Positions 49,169 through 59,194 of a stretch of 64,000 bases of DNA are shown here, in pieces; position 1 is the stretch's first letter; each line of letters begins with the position of its first letter. The notes under the pieces are model-generated. The model did no database searches and was not told where the DNA came from. It worked only from the letters and a program-made list of their open reading frames with translations. Origin of the DNA: Cornus controversa (taxonomy: Eukaryota > Streptophyta > Magnoliopsida > Cornales > Cornaceae); NCBI GenBank assembly GCA_026545225.1, contig CM048845.1:33961001-34025000 (forward strand), given 5' to 3'. The translations under genes were made by a program, and so were the position numbers.

Positions 49169-49551
49169 TGGCCTGCTCTAATCGTAAGCTTCAATTGAAT
49201 GAATTGGAAGAATTGCGATATGACGCGTATGAGAACGCTAAAATTTATAAGGCAAAGTCAAAAGCCTTTCATGATCACAATATTTGAGTCAAAACATTTT
49301 CTCCGGGCCAGAAAGTATGGTTGTACAACTCACGCCTCCATTTGTTTCCTAGAAAACTTTTCTCCCGTTGGGACGGTCCATTTTTGGTTAATTCCGTTAC
49401 TCTCCACAGAGCGGTGGAATTGAAGGACTTGAAAGACGGAACGTTGTTCAAAGTGAACGAGCAGCGCTTAAAATGGTGCGTGGATGACCAAGTTACCGCA
49501 GAGTACGTGGATGTCGTCACTTTGATGGATCCTGTGTATTTTGACTCGTGA
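49169..49551 (+). pseudogene. Athila A integrase C-terminal domain
   Basis: Continues [20 protein letters not shown], then [31 protein letters not shown] and a final [13 protein letters not shown], stop TGA at 49549-49551. A TGA at about 49288 replaces the Arg codon (CGA) present in B. The [15 protein letters not shown] motif is the usual plant Ty3 integrase C-terminal fold. Confidence 0.88.
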
Positions 49552-49706
49552 ACCTATTCTGACGTTATACCATAGACGTGTAAGGTGGCGTGGCCATGGT
49601 AGCTGTCATGCTTCCATGATGTCCCTCTTATCCAAAGTAATTTTGTATCTAAGTCCCATAAGTTCAAGTCTATGAGGTTCTAAACTAAGCTAACTATTTT
49701 TGAGAA

Positions 49707-49945
49707 TTTTGATTGATCGAAGCAAAGATCTCGATCAATCGAAATCTCGATTGATCGAGATCTTGGTCTCGATTGATCGAAATAATGCAGAGGTGTTGGA
49801 GCATTTTGCAAAGATCAAAGTCCCGAGAGGTGGTTTTCTTCGATGGCATTTTGATAGGTCCTCGATCAATCAAAATTTTGATTGATCGAAGCAAGGATCT
49901 CGATCAATTGAAATCTCAATTGATCGAGATGTGCATCTCGATCAA
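49707..49945. repeat. Inverted-repeat array upstream of ORF3 (Athila A)
   Basis: Eight to nine TCGATCAATCGA-type units, partly degraded (TTTTGATTGATCGAAG, ATCTCGATCAATTGAAAT), interrupted by a unique stretch with GTCCCGAGAGGTGG that matches the one in element B in reverse orientation. Position relative to ORF3 is the same as in B. Confidence 0.85.
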
Positions 49946-49956
49946 CACGATACCTC

Positions 49957-50201
49957 TTATTTATTCGAACTGTCGGGCTCCCTCTCATTTCTCCACTTTT
50001 TCCCATGACCATCCGACTTCCTCCTCTACTCCGAGAGATCCAAAGCCAACCCTGAGCGCCGTCCAACCCTTTTCGATCATTCCCGGCCATCCACTATCAT
50101 TCACCATAGTCCGAGCTCTCCGCGTATACGCGCACGTTCGTCTCTTCGCGACTGCGGGTGGGATTTCATCTTCTTGCACCGATCATCATCTTCACCTTGC
50201 G
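49957..50201 (+). promoter_or_regulatory. Putative ORF3 promoter and leader exon (Athila A)
   Basis: A TATA-like TTATTTATT (49957-49965) is followed by a CT- and CpG-rich leader ending at CTTGCG|GTAAGTGATGC. The leader aligns with that of B (shared GACCATCCGA, CTTCTTC and RSSSS-coding end). One short upstream frame, MTIRLPPLLREIQSQP, occurs in A only. Confidence 0.5.
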
Positions 50202-50607
50202 GTAAGTGATGCATGGCTTTACTTTGTTTGCTTTGCCGCCATTTTTGTTAATTTTTTGGCTTAATAAGCATAGATAGATGATGTTGGGTTGGAGTGGTTT
50301 GCATTCGCTACATTCATAATGGAAACTTGCGGGTTTCGGGGGGTAGGAGTGCATCTATGGGTGAGATTTGGCATTTTTTTTGTTTCGGTTGCATCCGCTT
50401 ACGCTGCTTTGTTGAGAGCGAGATGAGAGACATATTCATATGGGTTGTTTTTGCTTCCGAGTAAACCTAATCGAGTCGATTCAAGCGTATTTTGGAATGC
50501 ATGTGTCGGTACCATGGACTAGAACCTCCTTTTTAATTTTTATTCCCATTTTAGATTCATTTTATTTTATTTTATTTTTATTTACTTTATTTTTGGAATA
50601 AGTGCAG
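50202..50607 (+). other. Candidate intron before ORF3 in Athila A
   Basis: Donor GTAAGT at 50202-50207 and acceptor GTGCAG ending at 50607 after a T-rich tract (TTTTATTTTATTTTTATTTAC). The ORF3 ATG follows 14 bases after the acceptor. Equivalent sites exist in copy B. Confidence 0.55.
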
Positions 50608-50621
50608 ACTGTTCCGGGCCT

Positions 50622-51848
50622 ATGGCGCGTGTGAAGAATGCCCTCAGTGTTGTTCGAGATGTGCCCGGGCGAGCCTTCCGGAGTCAGAAGTTTCACCCGG
50701 AGCAGCGATTTGAGCTGAGGGAGTTTGAGATGCGTTCCGACTGCTCGTGGGCAGTAGCAGAGCTCCGGCGGAGTCGACTCAACCGGTTATGTGTGCCACC
50801 CACCGATGTGGCGCATAAGCGCTTGGTGCAGGTCTTCTATAAGCGCATGACCTATTCTTGCACCGAGCCTGACACATTAGAGACAGTCGTAGGTGGCACG
50901 ACAATTATTATCATGCCGAGTCAGATCACACAGATGCTTGGCATTCCGCACCAGTAGCCTCCGGACATGGTTGACAAGGGTTGTCAGTCGCTCTACAGGG
51001 CTGAGTTTTCGGCCAACATAACGCTGTTCTCCATCATGATGGACATGTGTGGTGGGGTGTTTACCACTCCCAGTCACAACTGCAAGTCTAAATCAATGTG
51101 CCCGAGTGTGTTATGGTTTCTGGACACCGTTCTCATCAAGAACGCGTGTCCTTTACAGCATGTGGCAAAGCGCCGAGGTGACCTTTTCCATTTCCTGTAC
51201 GCTTTCCACACGGGCACTTGGTTTTCTGTCCTATCGCTAATCTGGGGGCAGATGTTCAAAATCTGGGACGGCCTTGTCAACAAGAGTATGAGGCGGGCGT
51301 CGAGTTGGCGGCTTCCCTTTCCTTTCCTAGTCGCAGCCTTCCTCAGCCGTGCCAATATACCGGTTAGTGATATTGACATCCAGCTGGCACTACCCTCCTG
51401 CTTCATGCATACTTAGTGGGTGAGGGTGAGGAGGCACTTAGAGAGACAGGATCACTAGGGCGATCCACTAGAGGATGTGGACATGGATGCCCTAGTGGAG
51501 ATGGATTAGGATGCACCCGCAAAGGGTGAGGCATCCGATGAGGAGCAGGGGGATGATGATATGGATATCGCCGCAGAGCGGCATGAGATTTTAGCTATGG
51601 GCTATTCCTGTCTGGCAGCTGACGTTGAGTGTCTCCAGCAGGGTTTTGAGGAGCACGTCCAGGTGACGCAGGGTCAGCTGGAGGCTATGAGGATGGACAT
51701 TACGTATCTGGCATAGGGTCAGAGGGCACTTTTAGATGAGTTTCGGGCCTTCCGACAGGACCTGCAGTTCCTGGTTGCCAGCCGAGCTTCCACCTCCACC
51801 TCTACTCCACCCACCGAGCCACCTTCACCACCACCCGCCCTAGAGTAG
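50622..51848 (+). pseudogene. Athila A ORF3 (broken)
   Basis: Starts with ATG at 50622 (MARVKNALSVVRDVPGRAF) and aligns with B ORF3 to the final PPPALE, stop 51846-51848. Shared blocks include RLVQVFYKRMTYSC, FSIMMDMCGGVFTTPSHNC and FHTGTWFSVLSLIWGQMFK. TAG stops at 50955, 51414, 51456 and 51714 replace CAG codons of B; another lies near 51508. The acidic and coiled-coil parts are recognisable. The copy is less GC-rich than B, consistent with C-to-T decay. Confidence 0.82.
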
Positions 51849-53651
51849 ATTTATTTATTCAGATTTTTTGCTTTACTTTCTGTTATTTTTCTTTCTTTAT
51901 TATTGATAGGCTATGTTGGCCATGTTAGTTTTTGTGTATTCCACATGCATGTACCCTTTGTACTGAAACTCATGTTCACATATATGGAATACAGTTGTTA
52001 TTTTTTATATATAGCATATGTTCTCTTTACTGTCTTTCTTTTTACTTTCTGCCAATATCTCTGCTCTCTATACTTTGACTATGTATGTAGTACCACTTGC
52101 CTAATTGTTATATGCGATTCAGTTGATGATTTTCGTTTATTACCGCCTAATTTCAATTCCCAATACTATTGAGATTGCTTCAATGCAGTATGGCGTTAAT
52201 AAAGAAAGGTAGTCCCTTTACATGATATACGTTAGCGTGTCTGGATAGTCAATTTCTTATCACATAGACCTCTTAGTCAATTGGGAAACACCAGTTTAGA
52301 GCCTTGGATGTGTAGTGATCTCGACATTGTTCGCTTGTACATAATTCTTTTATTATGTTCTTTTCATGTACTTTTTGTTCCATTTAATGCTCGTGGTATC
52401 CAGTTGGTGTTCCGTGCAGGTTTTTCTCATTACAGGATGACCGCCTGTGTTGGAATGCCATTTTTGTCAAGTTCTGCAGTCCCGATAAATTCTTTCCTTG
52501 TTCTTCTTGTCCAAACATTGAGGACAATGTTGCGTCTAAGTTTGGGGGTGTGGTATGCTATACCACTTGCATATGCATGCAATGTTCAGTCTTTGTATTG
52601 ATTGTCATTGTAGAGCAGTTTTTTTTTTCTTTTTCTTAAAATTTTTGCATGCTTGCTATGATGTCTTGCTTTTTAAAAGAAGATCATTCGAATAAATGTC
52701 CGAGGTAAATGCAGCAGGTAGTTAAGAACTTTAACATTGTAAATACTCGCACTTTTGTAAGCTATGTAATAGGTTAGAACGGTCCACATTTTTGTTCAAA
52801 TATGAATATGTACGATTCTTGCCCTAAATTTGTCCTTAACCGCACAAATTCGTACACATGCATTTTAAATTGTGGGGTATAAGTCTGATGGAGAATTTTG
52901 TAAATTTCTATTTTTATTTGAATAGCTTAAAGTATGAGTTCTTCCGGTTATTTTTTTTTTAAAAAAAAAAAGGGAAGAAAAATATGCAATAAGCCTTCTC
53001 ACTCAATAAACCGGATCTCTATGCCTCAAAGCAGGGAGTATTCGTGTATAAGTGTGCAAGGTTGAGCAATAATAAGCGTGTGGCTTGTTTAAGCTCTCGC
53101 CTTGTAAGCTCGGTTATTAAGTCCGAGGGGTGTTTCTTCACCTAATGCCCTAAAACCAATTGGTTTGGGAGTCATTGGTCCAATGCCGCTACATGGGCTT
53201 ACAAGAAAGCAAAAAGAGCTAAGTATTGCACGGTCACCCGCGTATGAGCATTCATGTATGTTTTGCGGTAATGAACAACAGTGTCGAGCTTTTTCAATGA
53301 GTTTTTCTTTTAAAAACAAATTTGTTCTTATTTTTCTCCAAATATGACAAAGCCACGCGTTACAATGCATGTTCACTTTTCAAAGAGGATTTTGGGGTTG
53401 GAATCGGTATGTTTGTTCGGATTGGCCATTATGTGGGGATTGTCGTCTTTTTGTAGTTTGTGAAAGTCCATTTTTGCTAATGACCGCATAGTTTTGTAAT
53501 ACTTGTTGCATTTGCCAAGTGTGAAATGAACGGATAATCATCCTTTATCTAGTTGATGACTGAGCATGATTCAATTTTTGTATAAGATAGTTAAATTCAT
53601 TTTTGTAGCATTGCATTGCTAAGGGACTAGCAATGTGTAAGTTTGGGGGTG
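51849..53651 (+). promoter_or_regulatory. Athila A 3' untranslated region with two hairpin-polypurine modules
   Basis: Homologous to 33537-35343 of B. Internal module: hairpin AACATTG-AGGA-CAATGTT (52514-52531) then AAGTTTGGGGGTG (52538-52550). Terminal module: hairpin CATTGCTA-AGGGAC-TAGCAATG (53614-53635) then AAGTTTGGGGGTG (53639-53651) abutting the LTR. No gene is present; the open frames 51903-52172 and 52281-52601 are unconserved between copies. Confidence 0.75.
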
Positions 53652-53836
53652 TGATAAGTGTTCAATACTATGTATTTGAACCCTCTTTATTGCATATGTT
53701 AGTCCCGTTATTATGTTTACCGAGGTACGTTTACGATATTTTTATGTTTTTGATGTATTACAGGTTTTGTAGTAAAATGAGCAAGGTTTGAGGCCATTTG
53801 CAGTTGAAGAGCAAAATTCAGAATTAAAGCTAAGGC

Positions 53837-53951
53837 ATCTCGATCAATCGAGATGTTGATCTCGATCAATCGAGATCTCGATTGATCGAGACTTGATTTT
53901 GATTGATCGAAATCTCGATTAATCGAGATTCTAATTTCGATTAATCAAGAT
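53837..53951. repeat. Array of six inverted repeats (A 3' LTR)
   Basis: Same layout as in the 5' LTR at 24399. Units 4 and 6 have lost symmetry through transitions (TTTTGATTGATCGAAAT, TTTCGATTAATCAAGAT). Confidence 0.85.
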
Positions 53952-54237
53952 TCTGCAGACCCACTTGCCCACTTGCTCACCTACTCTTCTCACTTGCAAC
54001 AAAATCCCCATTTTTGTACGACTTGGAGGGATTGTCTGACTTGAACAAGACACTTGGAGATATTATAGCTCTAATTGGTATATATATTGATATATATATA
54101 TATATATATGGTGGGCCCCAAGGATGAAAAGAGAGCCATAAAGCACAAAAGAAGCCATTTTTCTCTCATACATAAGACACAATATACATATTTAGAGACA
54201 TTCGAGAGAGGGGAAGGGGAAGCTGAACCAGACCTTG

Positions 54238-57200
54238 TGTCACGCCCCGACTCCCGAGGCCTGAAAACTGAGGTGTGAACCCTGTGAGATTACCTTCACA
54301 ACATAACCATCACCTGATCATACAACCTCAATTTCCTATTATTTTCACGAAAATTGGGCATGACCCATTCTAATAAATCAGATCCTGACATGTTATACCT
54401 CCTTTAAAATTCATATGGACACTTTTGGGCATGTGTCCCCCCAGCATTTATATCTAACAATAAAAATGGACACTTCTGAGCACGTGTCCCCCCCAGCATT
54501 TCTATAACATGCATAATACAATAAAAAATATATATGTCTCAGTCCTTAAATCTCCGTATTATATACATACATCACATGAATAAAATACAACTGAAGGAAC
54601 TGAATCAACATAACTGTTCCATACATTTAATTCCAAATGTAATGCGTCTATCTATCCATTATCCTGGACATACATCAGATTCTAAGGAATCTAGACACTA
54701 CCTCTGCAACCGGTGCTGTCAGTCCCCTAACTAACTCCGAAATCAACAATACCTGCAAAACCTAGGAGGGGGTGAGCTCAAAGGCCCAATAAGGTATGTA
54801 GAACCATACTATCACCGCTGCAGCAGGTCGATCCTCACATATTTTCAAAAATATACATGCATTTAAATATATCACAATATTTAAGACCATGCTCCTCCTA
54901 GCATGCACGAACCAACAATGTATATGGCTACTCTAGCACATATGAACATACAAAATCCACAATACATGATTTTAGAAATCATTTTCAACATGCTTGAAAG
55001 CAGTAAACATCAGGCATTAATATGTATATAGAACATATATGTCAACACATTTACATAAACGATGTAAATCAACTACCACATCTCTTACTCGTCAAGTAGC
55101 ACATCTCAAATGCAATATAGATGTATTTAAATAGAAAAATATGCTTAACAGATAAACACATAAGCATAAAGGTATTTTCACCTTCCACGGTCATAATTCG
55201 ATACATAATACAAGCATCTAGGCTTGCATATACTCTCACTCTCGGCCCTCATCCGATACTCCACATGATTGGCCCGCTCCGAGGATCATGTGACTTAGGA
55301 CAACTTCGATAACCATCCTATGACCTGGACCACTCTGAAAGGTCATTCTACCCTGGCAATGTATAGGATTGCCATTATGTGAGGGGACAACTCCGAGACT
55401 CATATTCGTTGGACATACTCCGATTCCAGGCATTAAGCCTGAGCATGGCGGGTCCACTCCGAGGGCCATACTTCTTGGACATACTCCGATGGCAATATAT
55501 TGGTTTGCCAAATTGTGAGGGGACAATTCTGAAGCTCACTAATGTTGGACACACTCTGATTCTAGGCATAAAGCCTTTGTATGGCAGGTCCACTCCGGGG
55601 GCCATACGTAGTGGATAATTATACCACTTCTCGTGACATGGTTGGACCACTCCGAAGTCCCATGCACCTCTTTTTGCGTTAATTTTTCTGCAACCTCCCA
55701 TATATGCAATGTGGATGCATATGTAATCAAGCATTTTATTTTATGCTATCCCAATGCACCCGTTAGTATATAAGTACATAACATGCATTTCTCTCTACAT
55801 AAACCCACATATAACCACGTATGTGTCATTTCCCTCCCATATATGCAATATGGATGCATATATACATAGCATAATATTCTCATACATCAACCCATGCTTG
55901 TAAATACTAAAAAGGAGTATTTAGCATATTTTTCATCACATTCCAACACATATAGCACATACATGTTCCAAGACTTGCATAACACCTCACATATGCAAAA
56001 CACTTCAACTTTAGCACATTTTTATCATGCTATAACTAATGCATACATTCAATATATATATAAAGCTAGCATGCATCTCATATCCACATTCTCACATATA
56101 AACACATATATGTCCAATCCTGCATATAGTCACATATGCATGTATACTAGCATAAACATAATCATGCTTCCACTCAAGGCATGCATTTACTACAAGTAAC
56201 TAGCATGCTTCTCATTCACAATATATAACCACATATATATTCCGTCACCGTATATGTATTAAGAACATATAGAACACCTAGCATATCATAATCATGCTTT
56301 GCAAATGCCGGCCAAAAGTTATATTCATACTTAGCATGCATTTCTTCCACTGTACCCATATATATAATCACATATATATATTGAACATCATGCATAAGAG
56401 CCACATAAGCATACAAGATAACACATAGCTAAACATATATTATTTAGCATACTTTTTACATGGTTTCAATGAATACCATACATGCATATCACGATGCAAA
56501 CAAGCGATTAAATTTGACATGCCATCGCTCCCCAAAACCACACACATATATATATGTACTCTCATATCCCACGTATATACAACATCCACCTATACACACA
56601 TATATATATGTACCTATATATATATGTATATACACATACCACATATGATTAAATTAAAAGCATATGCAAATTAATCAATATACTTAAAGTATATATGTAG
56701 GAGATAGAGGTAAGAATCAACTTGCCTTAGGTCCCGCTCTTACTATGCCCCGTGCCTGCAAAGCGGTCCAAGTTCTAGTCCAGTTCGGCGTCAAAGTCCA
56801 TGCAAACCATCCACTTTCTTCAGCCCAATTAATTAGGCAAGCCCGAATATCAAATCCAATTTTTTTAACTTCTAATTGTTTCGATCAAGTCCCAACACAG
56901 GAACCCACTTTCGGCCACTATTTGAACCACAAACCAGCCACTACAGGCTGCTCAAACCACACCAGCAAGGTACCTAACCCATCATCAGCCGAGCCTCCAC
57001 CATGGCCGACCCCATGCAAGCCTAACCCAACCTCCAATGGCCACTAAAATAGGCTATCCAACAAACGTGTGGAGCCATCATCGGACCATCCGAAGCTCGC
57101 TAGACCAACCTCCACCATTCACCATCCCACGGCTAACCACCATCAGCCGCTAACCCAATCGAACCTCCACCTTCCTCGACGAACAGCCCTCCTAACTTCA

Positions 57201-58362
57201 TGAGCATACTGGCTACACCCTCGTTCATGGTGGATCAATCAAAGCTCTTCATAAACCCACCAAAAATATAAGCAACTACTTCTACCCCAAAGCACCAGTA
57301 GCAAACCAAACAAGCCACCATCTTTGACCCCAATCAAAACCAAGGAAGCCCAATTTTGAAGCCACCATCGTAACCAAAACGGCCATTAATGTCCACCAAC
57401 CAAACTGGCAGAAACCCAGCCGCCATAGCCACACCCGAGACCATCCAAACAGGCCATTTCTAGCCACCACACAGCCAAGTCAAACCACCCCAACAAGCTG
57501 CCCAACCAGCCGTGAAAACCCAGCTCCACCGTGAGCAACCGAAACCCAACTCACCTGCTACGGAACCCAGTGATCCAGTCGACCGAACCGCCAGCACCGT
57601 CGCCACCAGCCACGACCTCCTCCAGTCGTCGTGACCGCCGTCGCCGTCACCCAGGTGAAACCCCACCGCGAGCAACCCCCCATTCGTGAACAGCCCAGCC
57701 GCACCGATCCACCATGCGACACCGAGCAACTCCACCTCACGTCACCACCGAGAATAGCCGCTTCAGCCACAGCGAACAACCGACAGCCACAACCACCGCT
57801 AGCGCCGGGATCGGCGGCTCCTCCTTCTCTCCTTCGGTCTCTCTCTTCTCTCCCGATTTCTCCTTCTCTTTCTTCTTTTCTTTTCTTTTTCCTTTTCTTT
57901 TCTTTCTTTTCTTCTTTCAGCCGACCCATGTGGTCTCTTCTCCTTTCATTTTGGTCCACACTTTTTCCCCACTAGTCTTAGCCACATATTTCATATATAT
58001 ATATATAATATGCTACACAATAAATATATCCCATATATTTTATCTCACATAAATCCAATATACATACATAATACACACATGTATGTACATACTTACACTC
58101 ACCCACATATATATTATTAATTATAAATGTGCAACTCATCTATTGTATAATCACATAAAGGCCCACTATTTATATATATACTCCAACATATATATGTTAT
58201 AATGTTCAGGCCTTCCATCTATATATATATATATATACAATTCAGAATATATATATATATATATATATAGATTCACGCCCTTCCGAATTTAATTAATCCG
58301 AAAAAAATTTAATCCGGTCAAAATTCACCCGGAACCGGTCAAAAATTATTCCGGTCCTTACA
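54238..58362 (-). mobile_element. Long solo LTR (4125 bp) inside the 3' LTR of Athila A
   Basis: TGTCACGCCCCGACTCCC...CCGGTCCTTACA between CCTTG at 54233-54237 and 58363-58367. Read on the minus strand it starts TGTAAGGACCGGAATAATT, and near its 3' end has AGCTCACCCCCTCCTAGG, which sets the orientation. It contains a tandem repeat at 55373-55660, a CT-rich leader-like block near 57830-57930 and a GC-rich block near 57540-57800 whose open frames are low-complexity. No retroelement proteins. Probably a chromovirus-type LTR, unrelated in sequence to the one at 45604. Confidence 0.75.
55373..55660 (-). repeat. ~136 bp tandem repeat in the long solo LTR
   Basis: GTGAGGGGACAAYTCYGARRCTCA recurs at about 55379 and 55515, each followed by TTGGACAYACTCYGATTC, GGCATNAAGCCT, TATGGCRGGTCCACTCCG and GGGCCATAC. 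A partial third copy is upstream (55255-55370). ACTCCGA-type phrases recur about every 30-70 bp within units. Confidence 0.7.
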
Positions 58363-59194
58363 CCTTGAAGCTTCATTTTCTCCATCAATGGAAGAGTGCA
58401 AGGCTGCCATGAGCAACTAACTTCTCTACTAGGGTGTGGTTGAAACCCCGAGCCATGTAAACTTGTTCATTTTTGTAGCATTTTGGGATTTGTATTTAAA
58501 TGTTGATTATTTAGTCTAGTGACATTGTACACTTATACATTTCTTATATATATTCATTTGATATTGATTTTATTCTTGTCTTAGAGTAGAATCTTTCATG
58601 TGAATGCACAACATTTGCATCTTTCACAAGAAGTGCAAATGATGGCTAAGTAATGGTGCTTAAAATGAATGTGTTGTTCTTGCTTGTATAAACCATGCCA
58701 AGATAAAGTAGTTTGGATGCATTTAGGTTCACTTAGAAAGTAGGGTAATTAGTTAGGTTGAAGAACTATGCTTGTTGAAGATGGATTATGATAGGTTTGC
58801 ACACACATTAATCTTTTGATATGTCATTGAGGTCACAAGCCTAATGACATTGTTAGACATTTAATTTATGAATCCCAAGCTTGCTACACTTATAGACATG
58901 TGAATGGCTAGTGGTGGAAACCACCCCTAGTTCTCTCTCCCAACTTTTAACTCTTGAAATTTATTGTTTTTACATTCATGCAATAGTTTTAAAAACAAAA
59001 ATCAAAACCTTGTTTTTAGGATTTAAGTAGAATTAATCTTTCTTTAAGACAATTAACGACTAGTCCTCGTGGGATCGATACCCTCTATATAGAACCGTAT
59101 CTACAAAGATTCGTGCTCTTGCGAGTGGTTAAATTATATTTTGAAAAAGGGGCAAAAATAAGCTTACAATTATAATCCATTTTTAGCCACATCA

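Larger units (their letters stand above)
24214..59194 (+). mobile_element. Athila-lineage Ty3 element A, complete but split by four insertions
   Basis: The ends are TGATAAGTGTTCAATACTATG (24214) and TAGCCACATCA (59194). Flanks ATAAA and ATAGA match at 4 of 5. Order: 5' LTR, tRNA-Asp-type primer site, gag, protease, reverse transcriptase, RNase H, integrase, ORF3, 3' polypurine tract, 3' LTR. Insertions removed: 24772-26290, 32116-45122, 45604-49168 and 54238-58362, each with a 5 bp duplication. Remaining length is about 12.9 kb, close to copy B at 13.0 kb. The order gag-pol-ORF3 and the DLGAS protease with FMDD reverse transcriptase place it in the Athila lineage. Coding regions are riddled with stops. 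Confidence 0.9.
53652..59194 (+). repeat. 3' LTR of Athila A (with nested solo LTR)
   Basis: TGATAAGTGTTCAATAC...TAGCCACATCA, about 1413 bp after removing 54238-58362 and one duplication. It keeps the TATATATA segment (about 54079-54111) and TGGTGGGCCCC that the 5' LTR lacks. The first 120 bp differ from the 5' LTR at about eight transitions, so A is clearly older than B. Confidence 0.88.

Noticed and set aside
57558-58052. Open frames of 112-133 codons in the long solo LTR
   Set aside because: Low-complexity Arg/Lys/Glu or Ser/Phe/Pro composition from a CT-rich tract; no domain, and the segment is LTR leader-like.
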